Positions 8,115 to 17,752 of a DNA stretch of 37,046 bases are shown here, in pieces. The notes under the pieces were generated by a model. The model ran no database searches and had not been told where the DNA came from. It saw nothing but the letters and a program-made list of their open reading frames with translations. A program made the position numbers and the translations under genes. The DNA is taken from positions 1 through 37,046 of the forward strand of contig NZ_LASA01000059.1 of the NCBI RefSeq assembly GCF_001562015.1. The letters are read 5' to 3'. Position 1 is the stretch's first letter. Every line of letters starts with the position of its first letter. The DNA is from Endozoicomonas arenosclerae (GTDB taxonomy: Bacteria > Pseudomonadota > Gammaproteobacteria > Pseudomonadales > Endozoicomonadaceae).

Positions 8115-9179
8115 TTATTTGCTCTCTATACCTAAGCGTTGTCTTTGGTAGTTACCTGATTGAACAGCTTGACACCATTGTAGGTTTTCAAGGTACCAGA
8201 TGACTGTTTTACGGATCCCTGATTCAAACGTTTCTTCTGGAGTCCATCCTAGCTCCTTTGCTATCTTGCTGGCATCAATGGCATAGCGGACATCATGTCC
8301 TGGTCGATCTTCTACAAATGTGATCAGCTCAGAGTAACTTTGTATTCCAGAGATTTTTTCGGGGTAAAACTCATCCAGCAGGGAGCATATGGCTTCAACA
8401 ACCTGAATATTCTGACGCTCGTTATGACCACCAATATTGTAGGTTTCACCGATTTTTCCTTTTTCAAGCACTATCAAAAGGGCCTTGGCATGGTCGTCGA
8501 CATGAAGCCAATCTCTAACTTGTTTACCTTCTCCGTAAACGGGAAGTGGCTTTCCTTCCAAAGCATTGAGAATCATCAATGGAATGAGCTTTTCCGGAAA
8601 CTGATAATGCCCGTAGTTATTGGAGCAGTTAGTGATAAGAATCGGGAGCCCATATGTTCTTTGCCATGCTCTTACCAGATGATCGGATGAAGCCTTTGAA
8701 GCTGAGTAGGGAGAGCTGGGTTCATAGGAAGATTGTTCTGTAAATAATCCGCTCTCTCCCAGGTCACCGTAGACCTCATCCGTTGAAATATGATGAAACC
8801 TGAATTGTTTTTGTTTCTTGTCTGCAAATCCAAGCCAGTGCTTTCTGGCAGCTTCCAATAAAGTGAAGGTTCCAACGATATTTGTCTGAATAAAATCGGC
8901 AGGCCCATCAATGGATCGATCAACGTGAGACTCAGCGGCAAGATGCATAATGGCATCAGGTTGGTATTGAGCCAGTAGCCCCTCAATTGCCTGAGAGTCG
9001 CAGATATCAACCTGATGAAAGTTATGGCGAGGGTGATCCACTGTCTCGGCCAGAGAGGCGAGATTACCAGCATAGGTGAGCTTATCGACATTGATTACAT
9101 GATGCTCAGTATGACGGATTATATGTCTGATCAGTGCTGCACCAATAAATCCGGCTCCTCCGGTAATCATTATTTTCAT
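8115..9179 (-). CDS. rmlB: dTDP-glucose 4,6-dehydratase
   Basis: A 354-residue extended SDR enzyme with the N-terminal NAD-binding GGAGFIG at 7-13, [11 protein letters not shown], the [10 protein letters not shown] segment that supplies acid/base residues, and active-site YSASKAS (YxxxK). It converts dTDP-glucose to dTDP-4-keto-6-deoxyglucose, the branch point for rhamnose, fucosamine-type and other deoxysugars. Its start overlaps the WaaL-like gene's stop by 4 nt (9176-9179), indicating translational coupling. Because rmlC and rmlD are absent here, the final sugar cannot be stated. Confidence 0.97.
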   Translation of the reverse strand: MKIMITGGAGFIGAALIRHIIRHTEHHVINVDKLTYAGNLASLAETVDHPRHNFHQVDICDSQAIEGLLAQYQPDAIMHLAAESHVDRSIDGPADFIQTNIVGTFTLLEAARKHWLGFADKKQKQFRFHHISTDEVYGDLGESGLFTEQSSYEPSSPYSASKASSDHLVRAWQRTYGLPILITNCSNNYGHYQFPEKLIPLMILNALEGKPLPVYGEGKQVRDWLHVDDHAKALLIVLEKGKIGETYNIGGHNERQNIQVVEAICSLLDEFYPEKISGIQSYSELITFVEDRPGHDVRYAIDASKIAKELGWTPEETFESGIRKTVIWYLENLQWCQAVQSGNYQRQRLGIESK

Positions 9180-10453
9180 TTGCTAGACGCCTTTTCTGAA
9201 GGAGTTGCTGCTTCAATTTTGTCGGCCACAGTATATTCGGTTGTTTTCACTGTTAGATATTGTGGGTGGCTGGATGATTTGTATTTTACTCCAAGGATTA
9301 CTCCAATGGGTAACCAGAAAATCAGCCATGCTTCATCAGGAATGATAATCAGGCGAGATATCTCCGTTAGCATGCATGTCATTCCATAGATCAGGAGAAA
9401 GAAACTAACTTTTGCCAGTGTGTTTTGCCAGTACTTCTTCATCAAAAACAGGGTTGAGCCAATAATACCTGCAAACAAGGCAAAGCCCAAAATACCGTAA
9501 TTCAACAAAGATTGTAGGTAGTAGTTGTGAGCATAAATGTAATAAGTTCCTTGCCAAAAATTGGACATCTTATAGTCCAGACCTTTTCCTATCCAGGGAT
9601 TCTCTGAAATTTGATTAAGTGTGGAAAGCCAGATAGGGACCCTTCCGTTCAGGGTTGTATCATTGTTAATTTCGAAAAAAGTTTCCTGAAAAAAATACAG
9701 CCCCACTACTGCAGTGATGATGCCTAATGTCAGGAACAGTTTGGTTCTTTTGTTCTTAATGAGAAGGCAGGCAATGAGAAATGCTACCGCCGTAGCTAGC
9801 TGGGGGCCTCTAGAGCCGGTCATGAGAACATATAAGAGTAAGATGCATACACCGACAATAGAAAGGGTCAGCTGCCAGGGCTTAAGTAATCTTGTACATG
9901 ACCAGCTAAATAACAATGTTGCGATAGCACCAAAGTAGATGCCTGCAGGAATGGGGTTCCCCAGATCACCTAGCCGGGCTACACCCATGCTGTAGATTCT
10001 GTATGATCGATAATTCAGGCTGTGATCCTGGATTAGATATTGGTTGATCAAAGCCGCAGCTGCCCCAAGGGTTGCAATCACCACTGAAGCAATCAGTGTT
10101 TTCTCAAGTAATTTTCCCCTTTGGGATAGTCTGACGATTGCATAAAGGTACATAGATATATATAGGCACTTCTTTATTACATCTATCCAGGGCTTTTCAG
10201 ATGCACTCCACCACCAGGAGAACATGGCTAGCAAAAGGAAGCCTGCGATGCACATTTCTTGCAAATCAGGTCGCCAGGACGTCAGGTCTTTAATGTTCAA
10301 AAGGAAGCAAATCAGCGCTGGAAGCAATAACCACGTATAGGTTTGGCTGACATCAGCGCCACGGCCCAGCCAGTGGATACTTGATATCTGAAAAAAAAGT
10401 CCTAGCGGGAGTATGAATCGCACCAGGCTGTTATCAATTCGTGAAGCAATCAT
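9176..10453 (-). CDS. O-antigen ligase-like membrane protein (WaaL/Wzy_C family)
   Basis: A 425-residue protein with about ten hydrophobic segments and a large periplasmic loop starting near [24 protein letters not shown], the conserved Wzy_C/WaaL region with an arginine and an H-N-Y-containing segment ([14 protein letters not shown]). WaaL attaches undecaprenyl-linked O-polysaccharide to lipid A-core in the periplasm. The location, between core glycosyltransferase genes and rmlAB, supports ligase over polymerase, but the two share the fold. It is first in the minus-strand set waaL-rmlB-rmlA and divergent from the GT2 gene, with 198 bp between them that should hold both promoters. Confidence 0.75.
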   Translation of the reverse strand: MIASRIDNSLVRFILPLGLFFQISSIHWLGRGADVSQTYTWLLLPALICFLLNIKDLTSWRPDLQEMCIAGFLLLAMFSWWWSASEKPWIDVIKKCLYISMYLYAIVRLSQRGKLLEKTLIASVVIATLGAAAALINQYLIQDHSLNYRSYRIYSMGVARLGDLGNPIPAGIYFGAIATLLFSWSCTRLLKPWQLTLSIVGVCILLLYVLMTGSRGPQLATAVAFLIACLLIKNKRTKLFLTLGIITAVVGLYFFQETFFEINNDTTLNGRVPIWLSTLNQISENPWIGKGLDYKMSNFWQGTYYIYAHNYYLQSLLNYGILGFALFAGIIGSTLFLMKKYWQNTLAKVSFFLLIYGMTCMLTEISRLIIIPDEAWLIFWLPIGVILGVKYKSSSHPQYLTVKTTEYTVADKIEAATPSEKASSK

Positions 10454-10651
10454 TTAGAGGGTATTAACTGTTAATCAAGCCAGAAAGTATAGTATTCAGG
10501 GGAAAGTAAAAGGTTGATATCTACGATATATTCAGGTTGTGAATAGGCTCATTCAGAAATGGTAATTAGTACTTAAGTACATTGCCTTTCTGTCAGAGAT
10601 AAGACGGTATGATACAATGATGGGGCTTCGAAGTTCGAGTAAATCAGAAAA

Positions 10652-11503
10652 ATGCCATCAGTATCAGTCATTATTGCTTCCTATAATCATGCCCAGTACA
10701 TCGCTCAGTCGATTGAGAGCGTGATCAGGCAAACTTTTCAAGACTATGAGCTGATCGTGATTGACGACGGCTCAAGTGATGATAGTGTTGAAATTATCCG
10801 AGGACTACAAGAAAAATACGATTTTCAGTTTATTGTCCAGAGTAATATGGGACTTACCAGAACGCTGAATAAGGCCCTTGAGCTGGCTGATGGAGAGTTT
10901 ATTGTACCTTTTGGCTCCGATGATGTCATGATGCTGGATCGTCTGGAAAAACAGGTCCCCTACATGAAAATGAACCCTGGTTTAGGCATTGGTGGGGGAA
11001 ATATTCTGTGTATTGATGGCACGGGGCAGTTGCACAAACAACAACGTATGTACCCGGATCGGGTGTTAAACTTTGATGATATTTACCTGAACCGTGAAAA
11101 AGGTGTTCCTGCCCCGACTCTGATGTTTCGAAAAGACATCCTGCTTGAAGCAGGAGGGTTCAATCCCGATATTCGTCTGGAAGATCTATATATTGAATTC
11201 AAGATTGCCTCTATGGGCTATCAAATAGGTATGCTGAATGATGTGCTGTCCTATTATCGAATCCATGAAACAAATACCTTTAAGAATCTTGAGTTAATGC
11301 TGGACTCGGTACTGACAACCTACGGCTGTTTCCAGGATCATCCTCAATATGAGCAGATGAGGCTGAAAACTCTGCACAGTTACCTGCTTATGGCTGTTAA
11401 ATCTGATAAGCGGCTTGCCAAAAAAATTCTTTCAATGATTCCTCTCAAGGCCTATAGAGGCAAGACTCTGAGAGGGGTCTTCAAAATTCTGTTTGCAAAG
11501 TAG
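10652..11503 (+). CDS. Glycosyltransferase family 2 protein
   Basis: A 283-residue GT-A glycosyltransferase: VSVIIASYNHAQYI at 4-17, DDGSSDD at 38-44 for the UDP/dTDP-sugar diphosphate, and PFGSDD at 86-91 as the metal-binding DxD equivalent. The C-terminal part is short and without membrane segments, so it acts at the cytoplasmic face. It is first in the plus-strand group GT2-GT4-PIG-L and likely adds one sugar of the LPS outer core or O-unit. Donor and acceptor cannot be predicted. Confidence 0.88.
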   Translation: MPSVSVIIASYNHAQYIAQSIESVIRQTFQDYELIVIDDGSSDDSVEIIRGLQEKYDFQFIVQSNMGLTRTLNKALELADGEFIVPFGSDDVMMLDRLEKQVPYMKMNPGLGIGGGNILCIDGTGQLHKQQRMYPDRVLNFDDIYLNREKGVPAPTLMFRKDILLEAGGFNPDIRLEDLYIEFKIASMGYQIGMLNDVLSYYRIHETNTFKNLELMLDSVLTTYGCFQDHPQYEQMRLKTLHSYLLMAVKSDKRLAKKILSMIPLKAYRGKTLRGVFKILFAK

Positions 11504-11595
11504 TCCTTTCAGTCAGGTAGATTTCAGGGCTAAGCGTAAAAGGTTCTGGTAAGCTTTTTGATTGCCCAATCAATAGTGTCTGGAGGCCACCCGAG

Positions 11596-12720
11596 GTGAA
11601 AAACAGGAAGCAGATTTTACAGCTTCAAAATAGCTATAATGTCATGTCCTCAGACTTGGCAGAGCAGATAATCAGGGCTTTGCCTGATGACCAGTACGAA
11701 GTCACGACAGCCTTTCTTAAAGGGAAGCCAAGAGATGGTCAGTCTGTCAGTGCTGCCGGACGCTCCGTTTATTTCGACTTCAGCAGTAAACAACTGAAAG
11801 GGATTCGTCGCTGGTTTGCTATACGCAAATTATTGCATTTTTGTCGTGAGAACCACTTTGACGGCATTATCTGTCATCGATTCAAGCCTACCCACATTAT
11901 GCTGAATCTGGCCAAAAAGCTTGATACAAAAGCTTTTGTCAGCATCGCCCATGGCTTTGGTGACTACGATCGTTCTTATCGACAAAAATTGGTCGACAAA
12001 TTGATCGATGATCGCTGGCGCTTTGTAGGGGTATCTAAACCTGTCCAAAGATATCTCATGGACACAACCTCTAGTATGAATGAGAGTAATACCGTGGCGA
12101 TCAATAATGCTATTGATATTGATCAGGCGGTGTCCATCCAGTTGAGTAGAGAAGAGGCGAGGTTAGCGCTGGGATTGCCTGAAGATCGATTTATCTTTGG
12201 CACAATTGGGCGGCTGGTAGAGATAAAAGGTCATGCCGTACTGATTGACGCACTGGCAGAGATTATTACTCAGTATCCGAAGGCTGCAGTGGCTATTATC
12301 GGATGGGGTGAGGAAGAGCAGAACCTTACTCAGCAGATCAAGCGCCTGGGTTTGGAAGACAATGTCTTTCTGTTGGGGAAAAGAGAAGAAGCGATCAAGT
12401 ACGTTAAGGCATTTGATGTTTTCACCCTGCCATCCTTTACTGAAGGGTTACCTCTGGCTTTGCTAGAGGGGATGTCTGGTGCTTTACCCGTCATTGGCTC
12501 CGATATCGATACGATAAAACCTTATATTCAGGGCTTGGGACAGGTTTGTAAGGTGGGGGACTCAAAGAGTCTGGCTCAATCCATGGAATACTTTCTCTCA
12601 ATGTCTCCAAGTGCTATTGAGGAAGAAGGGCATCACCTCTATCAGGCACTTTGTGAAAGGCATAATATTGATGATTTCAGAAAAGCGTATCGCGATTTGC
12701 TCGAAAAAATGCTCAGTTAA
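11596..12720 (+). CDS. Glycosyltransferase family 4 protein, GTG start
   Basis: A 374-residue GT-B enzyme with a C-terminal donor domain: FGTIGRLVEIKGHAVLIDAL, and the retaining GT4 EX7E element in SFTEGLPLALLEGMSG. It would transfer a sugar from a nucleotide donor in LPS core assembly. Translation starts at GTG 11596; GGAGG at 11582-11586 with a 9-nt spacer decides this start. It follows the GT2 gene by 92 bp and precedes the PIG-L gene by 48 bp on the same strand. The N-terminal acceptor domain begins with QLQNSYNVMSSDLAEQII and has no extra domain. Confidence 0.88.
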   Translation: MKNRKQILQLQNSYNVMSSDLAEQIIRALPDDQYEVTTAFLKGKPRDGQSVSAAGRSVYFDFSSKQLKGIRRWFAIRKLLHFCRENHFDGIICHRFKPTHIMLNLAKKLDTKAFVSIAHGFGDYDRSYRQKLVDKLIDDRWRFVGVSKPVQRYLMDTTSSMNESNTVAINNAIDIDQAVSIQLSREEARLALGLPEDRFIFGTIGRLVEIKGHAVLIDALAEIITQYPKAAVAIIGWGEEEQNLTQQIKRLGLEDNVFLLGKREEAIKYVKAFDVFTLPSFTEGLPLALLEGMSGALPVIGSDIDTIKPYIQGLGQVCKVGDSKSLAQSMEYFLSMSPSAIEEEGHHLYQALCERHNIDDFRKAYRDLLEKMLS

Positions 12721-12768
12721 CTGAACTTAATTACAAAACGATTACCTAAATACTGGATTAAGTAAAAT

Positions 12769-14169
12769 ATGAAACCATTATTCAGGGCTTTGAAACTGCT
12801 TGGCATTCTTGCTGTAGTAACGGCTTTGTTTGCGGGAATGTACTTGCATCCTAGTTGGCTCTGGATAGTGTTTTTTTTGGTGGCGTATATTCTGCATGGA
12901 TTGTTGTTTGCAGATCATATCTATTATCGCCGCCAAAGTGACTATAAGTGGAAAATAGCAGGCAAGGATCGGCAGGAAGCCATATTTAATGGACCTGAGC
13001 TGTTGCTGCCTGAGTCCTTAAGGTCCGGAGATCATAGTGTATTTCTGAAAGTCAAAGTTAAAGCCAGACTTTCTGGAAGACTATTTGATCCGGCCCTCAG
13101 AGTTTTGTCTGAAGGTCAAAGGTATGCGCAATATTTTGAGCGGGGCTGCAAAGGCTTTCGGTATATCAATCTGACGCCTGCGATTGAAGGACTTAAAGAG
13201 GCAGAAGCCTTAAGTCTCAGAGGTAGGCATTGCCACTTTTCTAAAGAGGACGCTGAGCTTGTTGCCTTTAAAAAGCCAGATTTAGTCGGCAAGAAAGTTT
13301 TATATGTTTCGCCTCATGCTGATGACGCTGAAATAGCCGCCTTTGGTCTCTATAAGAATACAGACAGCCTTGTTGTCACGATTACTGCTGGTGAAGCAGA
13401 GCCTGAAACATTCGGACGTTATTTCAGTAATTCATCGAACCCGAATGAAAGAGAACAGGCTGCCATTCTCAAAGGCCGAGTGAGAGCCTGGGACAGTATT
13501 ACCGTTCCGCAGTGGGCAGGTTTGAAGAGTGACCAGGTTGTCCAGCTTGGATACTTTTGTAAGCACCTAAAAAAAATGCACGAGAGCCCGGAAGTGCAGG
13601 TAACCTCTGAGTATGCAGGTGTTGCCGATACCCGGATTTTCAGAGAGTTCAATACTGTCAAGCTGGCATCAGACAGTCATGGTACAAGCAGTTGGCAGCA
13701 GTTAGTTGATGATCTGGCGGAACTGATTTCCGGTTTCCAGCCTGATTATGTGGTGACTCCTCATATTCATGTGGATGCCCATCAGGATCACCAGTACAGC
13801 ACTATTGCTGTTCGTGAAGCTGTTGCCAAAAGTGACTGCGCAGACGTATTTGTTATGTTTTATGCTAATCATCTCGCGAATACAGACATGCATCCCTATG
13901 GTCCTTCCGGATCACTGGTCTCCTTGCCACCCGTCACTGGAGATGAAGTAAATTTGTCCGGCGCTTTCTCATTCTCGCTGAATGAAGTTGAACAGAAAGA
14001 TAAAATCATGGCTCTTGAAATGAATCATGATCTCAGGCGACCAGTCCGATGGAAAAAATGGTTAAGAAAGCGCTTGCAAAAAACGTTGATAAAGCGCTAT
14101 CAGCCTGACTATGGGGAAGATGAGTTTTTCAGAAAAGCGGTCAGAGCGAACGAACTGTTTTTTTACTGA
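12769..14169 (+). CDS. Membrane-anchored PIG-L/LmbE-family de-N-acetylase
   Basis: The 466-residue protein has two N-terminal hydrophobic segments (about 10-26 and 30-47) and a PIG-L domain: PHADDAEIA at 182-190 (the HxDD zinc motif) and VDAHQDHQYS at 335-344 (the HxxH zinc/catalytic segment). PIG-L enzymes remove acetyl from GlcNAc-type sugars. In Pseudomonas the LPS locus contains dnpA, a de-N-acetylase of about this size near waaL, and this gene is its positional counterpart. Deacetylation of a core amino sugar is therefore likely. Residues 50-170 are an uncharacterised soluble domain. It ends 5 bp from the convergent GT2 stop. Confidence 0.85.
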   Translation: MKPLFRALKLLGILAVVTALFAGMYLHPSWLWIVFFLVAYILHGLLFADHIYYRRQSDYKWKIAGKDRQEAIFNGPELLLPESLRSGDHSVFLKVKVKARLSGRLFDPALRVLSEGQRYAQYFERGCKGFRYINLTPAIEGLKEAEALSLRGRHCHFSKEDAELVAFKKPDLVGKKVLYVSPHADDAEIAAFGLYKNTDSLVVTITAGEAEPETFGRYFSNSSNPNEREQAAILKGRVRAWDSITVPQWAGLKSDQVVQLGYFCKHLKKMHESPEVQVTSEYAGVADTRIFREFNTVKLASDSHGTSSWQQLVDDLAELISGFQPDYVVTPHIHVDAHQDHQYSTIAVREAVAKSDCADVFVMFYANHLANTDMHPYGPSGSLVSLPPVTGDEVNLSGAFSFSLNEVEQKDKIMALEMNHDLRRPVRWKKWLRKRLQKTLIKRYQPDYGEDEFFRKAVRANELFFY

Positions 14170-14174
14170 GCATT

Positions 14175-15152
14175 CTACTTCCTCAAGCTGAAGAGCAAGG
14201 CTTTCATTGCTTTTCTGAGATAGCTGAGCTCAAAAGCGGCGGCAGGTGACTGCTTTGCTGCCCTCCAGTAATACTCCAGTGCATGCTTGTAATCACCGGC
14301 AACAAAGAGAGATCGGAAAATAGATAATAGACGCCGAGTCTCGTATGTCTCTCTCAGAGCCATAAACTCTGAAGACAGTCTTTTGGAGCAAAACACTTCG
14401 TTTACCAACTCCAGACCTACAGAAAGGTCCAGCGATACATCATTGCGCATACTGTCATCATGCTTATGAATCTTGGCAATAGGCTGGTTGAGAGATAGGC
14501 AGGAGTAGTTGGCCAAAACGTAGGCAAACATAGGGATATCTTCAACACAACGGAAATGTACTGGGTATTGATAATGCCTGAAGATTTCCCTGTGCATGGC
14601 TGTTGCGCCATTGGCTATCGGGAGCTCATCCTGCAACAAGTACATCTTGAACAGAGAGGCGCTATCTTCTGGAAGAACGGGCCTGGGTCTGAATCGTTCT
14701 TTTCCATCAGGCTCAATAGAAATATGGGCGCCCACCACCATTCGTACTTCAGGGTTTGACTGAATGGTCTGACACAAGCTCTTCAGGGCATTTTCAGCCA
14801 GCTCATCATCTGCATCCAGAAATATCAGATATTGCCCGGATGTTTCAGAGATACCTCTGTTTCTGGTAGCAGCAAGGCCCCTGTTGGATTGGGTAATAGC
14901 TTGAAATGCATTCGGATAACTGTTTTTCAGATCGCTGATCACAGCTTCAGTATTATCGCTGGACCCATCATTTATGATCAGTAACTCATAGTCTTCGAAG
15001 CTCTGATTTAAAACCGAGTCAACTGAGCGCTTGAGGGTGTGAGAGTAGTTATAGCATGGAATAACGACACTGAAGAGCCTTGTGGGACTAGAGCAATGAT
15101 TCGTTTCCTCAGGGGATGAAGAACTGTCTCTATTGGATTGCGGCGTAGTCAT
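14175..15152 (-). CDS. Glycosyltransferase family 2 protein
   Basis: A 325-residue GT-A enzyme: FSVVIPCYNYSHTL at 27-40, NDGSSDN at 61-67 and FLDADDE at 111-117 (DxD). The first 22 residues are Ser/Pro/Thr-rich and polar, unlike most members. Its start overlaps the kinase gene's stop by 4 nt (15149-15152), making it the last gene of the waaF operon. It likely extends the outer core. Donor sugar is unknown. Confidence 0.87.
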   Translation of the reverse strand: MTTPQSNRDSSSSPEETNHCSSPTRLFSVVIPCYNYSHTLKRSVDSVLNQSFEDYELLIINDGSSDNTEAVISDLKNSYPNAFQAITQSNRGLAATRNRGISETSGQYLIFLDADDELAENALKSLCQTIQSNPEVRMVVGAHISIEPDGKERFRPRPVLPEDSASLFKMYLLQDELPIANGATAMHREIFRHYQYPVHFRCVEDIPMFAYVLANYSCLSLNQPIAKIHKHDDSMRNDVSLDLSVGLELVNEVFCSKRLSSEFMALRETYETRRLLSIFRSLFVAGDYKHALEYYWRAAKQSPAAAFELSYLRKAMKALLFSLRK

Positions 15153-16114
15153 AATGAGGAAGGATCTACAATATCTTTACTGAGGTCGTTGATTACAGGG
15201 GTGAAGTAGGCACTGGCCAGAGGTTCTTCTTTCCAGTTACGGGCAAAGCGGGCCAAGTCTTTAGGATATTGTTTGTTGAAGGCAGAAGGAGACTGATAGC
15301 TGCATAGTGAATCCAGATCTATGAGCAGTGGCTGATGTTGGTGGATGATAAAATTCTGTCCTTTCAGGTCGCCATGGATGATCAAGGAGCGTTTCAGGGT
15401 GAACAGGATATCATCAATGGCTTTTGCAACTGTAGACCACTCTGGTTCAGGCTCTGCCCCTTCTGCGAAGTATTTCATGGCATGAATACTTTCAAGATAT
15501 TCATGAATGACGTAGCTGTCTTGTTTAAAAGGCCCCCAGCGTTTTTCAAGTAGGGCTACAGGGCGTGCAGTGGGAACACCAATACTTTCGAGTAGTTGAG
15601 CAGCATGCCATGTTACCGCAGCTCTTGAAGGAATAAGGCTGCGAGTCAAACCATAGAAGAAGCCTTTAGGATTATATCGCTTGATAAAATATTGCTTTTG
15701 ACCCGAAGTTACTATGGCGACAGTTGTCGCTTTGCCTGACTTGATGATATGCCCCTGCTGAATGTAGGTATCAGGATCAGTCATGAGGTTTGAGAGTTCG
15801 GGGCACTCATCTCTCTGGTCTGTGATAGTTAATTGGTTCCAGCTTTTTTGATATGAGAATCCAGTTCTGGATTTCAGACACTCTTCAAGCTTGAGCTCAC
15901 GCTTTTTTCTGATGCTTTGTACTTTAAGCAGTAAGTCTGCAGGAGCCTGATTTTCCACCAGCAGTCGGTCAAACTTTGGAGGTAGTCTGGAAAAGTTATC
16001 AGGGGCTTCATTTCTGGAAAGCGCTTGATAAATAAACTCAGACCTTTCCTGATCGTTCTTCAATAGTTGCCAGTTTTGAAGGAATAAATCGGTCACTTTA
16101 TTCTCTTCCTTCAA
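15149..16114 (-). CDS. Lipopolysaccharide kinase-fold protein (Kdo/WaaP family)
   Basis: A 321-residue protein. An N-terminal helical region (1-115) precedes a kinase fold with FIKRYN (K145), catalytic loop HGDLKGQN at 247-254 and IDLD at 265-268 in place of DFG. It likely phosphorylates a core sugar, or is a pseudokinase partner of WaaP. It overlaps the kinase gene upstream by 17 nt and the GT2 gene downstream by 4 nt, so all three are coupled. In Pseudomonas the stretch after waaP holds several such kinases (wapP, wapQ and another), matching this order. Exact equivalence is not established. Confidence 0.8.
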   Translation of the reverse strand: MKEENKVTDLFLQNWQLLKNDQERSEFIYQALSRNEAPDNFSRLPPKFDRLLVENQAPADLLLKVQSIRKKRELKLEECLKSRTGFSYQKSWNQLTITDQRDECPELSNLMTDPDTYIQQGHIIKSGKATTVAIVTSGQKQYFIKRYNPKGFFYGLTRSLIPSRAAVTWHAAQLLESIGVPTARPVALLEKRWGPFKQDSYVIHEYLESIHAMKYFAEGAEPEPEWSTVAKAIDDILFTLKRSLIIHGDLKGQNFIIHQHQPLLIDLDSLCSYQSPSAFNKQYPKDLARFARNWKEEPLASAYFTPVINDLSKDIVDPSSL

Positions 16115-16862
16115 AGAAACCCAGGATATTGCGGATGCGAACTTTATCAGCAGGTTTTAGCTTGCCACCGCAATAGAGCTGATAGAACTTTAGGCGTTGA
16201 GTACGTGACAGGTGTTGTTTGCCCATTTTGTCGAGACAAGCGAGGTCTTTAACAATACCTCGTTCAAGGAAAAAGGGAAGAACCTTTTGCCCTGCAGGGC
16301 AGTCAATAAAACAGATCCCTGGGTTATCTTCTTGGGATACGAGTATATTACGCCACTTCAGGTCTGTATGAATAAAGCTGTGGTGATGCATAGTTCTGAC
16401 AGCTGGGGCCAGCTGTTCAATCACTTTGGCCATCCAGGCACGATCTTTTAGCCAGGGGATAGAGTCCCGGACCATTTGGCGAAGATCCAGTGTGTTGGGT
16501 GCTTCTTCAGTGACCAGAGCTCCGCGAGTCATGATACCCCATCGTATTTCCTGCCCATAAGCCACCACTTTTGCTGCAGGAATACCATGTTCGTGGAAAA
16601 ACAACATACTTTCCCACTCTCCACGAATACGGCTTCTGCCAATGTAACGACGAAGATTCTTTCCGCCTCCGGTGTATCGCTTCAGATAATAACCTTTACC
16701 ATCAATCTCGGTGCGGCTCATAGTACTGATGATATCACGGGTAATTTCAGCGCCTGTCATGAAGAATGTGCTGTCTAATGTAGAGACTGCATTACCAATA
16801 GGAGTATTTGTGTAGGGCTCCGTCAGAGTCCAGCTGGACGACATCAAAAAAGGTATGTGCAT
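16098..16862 (-). CDS. Lipopolysaccharide kinase-fold protein, WapP-like
   Basis: A 254-residue kinase of the LPS clan: YYLKRYT (K61), catalytic loop HTDLKWRN at 165-172 and FIDCPAGQ at 185-192, keeping the metal-binding Asp (IDC). Position directly after waaP in the operon matches the Pseudomonas wapP gene, a core heptose kinase-type protein. The ATG used here has no clear Shine-Dalgarno; the Met at residue 7 is an alternative. Its stop lies 17 nt inside the downstream kinase gene. 51 bp separate it from the waaP stop. Confidence 0.8.
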   Translation of the reverse strand: MHIPFLMSSSWTLTEPYTNTPIGNAVSTLDSTFFMTGAEITRDIISTMSRTEIDGKGYYLKRYTGGGKNLRRYIGRSRIRGEWESMLFFHEHGIPAAKVVAYGQEIRWGIMTRGALVTEEAPNTLDLRQMVRDSIPWLKDRAWMAKVIEQLAPAVRTMHHHSFIHTDLKWRNILVSQEDNPGICFIDCPAGQKVLPFFLERGIVKDLACLDKMGKQHLSRTQRLKFYQLYCGGKLKPADKVRIRNILGFFEGRE

Positions 16863-16913
16863 ACATTCACGTTTTCTGGCTCAGGACTGATTATATGGTC
16901 CGTCATAAAGGAC

Positions 16914-17723
16914 TTAATAATCACTTTGTCCGGATTTCCGTTCCATTCGTTTGTAGAGTTTTAATGCTTTTTTCTCAATTTGAGTCAGCATAGAGTGGTA
17001 TTTTTTCAATGCTTCTTTGAGAGGTAGTCCGGTATAGGCTTTTAGAAAGCGAAAAATGTCGTTTCGAGTGATGCCAAAATCCATAGCTGAAAAGTACAAA
17101 CCGGAAAGATCTTTCAGGCGCCAGCGATCAGGAATCTGATCCCTGACCTGGGCTCGATGAAGATCAATCAGATAGAACTTTAAATGCTGAGGATCAGGAC
17201 TTTCAGAGCGGGGCATCATGAAGTGACAAAGATAATAATCTCGGTGATTTACGCCGTTGTCATGAAGTTTTTTACTGATTTGGGCCAGCTTGAGCACAAT
17301 GGCTCGTTTAAGTTCAAACGAAGGAGGAGTCTTTTTCCAGTGCTCACAAAAGTCCTCCAGAGTCACCATGTTGGCGAGCTCTTCTGTAACCAGGAAAGAG
17401 CGCAGTGTTGCCGGGTTGTTGCCTGTTTCCCCGAATGCTACGGGTGTCATGGTATCAATGCCGATTTCATGAAGCTTGTTGAGAGCTTCCCATTCGTGCT
17501 TTGCACCAAGAACAGGCTTTCGCAAATGCAGAAAGTTCTCGAAAATCTCAAACCAGCCTACACCACCGTGAACTTTGGCAAAGTATCCCTTGCCATTTAG
17601 CTCAAATCGAAAGGTGCGGCGCGCCTCAAGTGCTCTGTAGACCTCTCCGTCCATAGTTTCCAGTAGCAACTGAGGGTCTTTGCCTTGCCAGGCTTTTTTA
17701 AAATCATCTCTAAGGTAAAGCAT
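16914..17723 (-). CDS. waaP: Lipopolysaccharide core heptose(I) kinase WaaP (RfaP)
   Basis: The 269-residue protein matches WaaP throughout: YFAKVHGGVGWFEIFENFL at 47-65 with K50, LGAKHEWEAL, catalytic HRDYYLCHF at 160-168 and IDLHRAQ at 186-192. WaaP phosphorylates heptose I of the inner core at O4, giving the charged core that binds divalent cations and keeps the outer membrane tight; it is essential in Pseudomonas. Length is as usual. Its neighbours waaG, waaC and waaF supply the substrate. A GT32 gene is inserted between it and waaG, an order not typical of the family. Confidence 0.95.
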   Translation of the reverse strand: MLYLRDDFKKAWQGKDPQLLLETMDGEVYRALEARRTFRFELNGKGYFAKVHGGVGWFEIFENFLHLRKPVLGAKHEWEALNKLHEIGIDTMTPVAFGETGNNPATLRSFLVTEELANMVTLEDFCEHWKKTPPSFELKRAIVLKLAQISKKLHDNGVNHRDYYLCHFMMPRSESPDPQHLKFYLIDLHRAQVRDQIPDRWRLKDLSGLYFSAMDFGITRNDIFRFLKAYTGLPLKEALKKYHSMLTQIEKKALKLYKRMERKSGQSDY

Positions 17724-17752
17724 AGAGCTTCGAATTCATTATCCGGGAGTAG

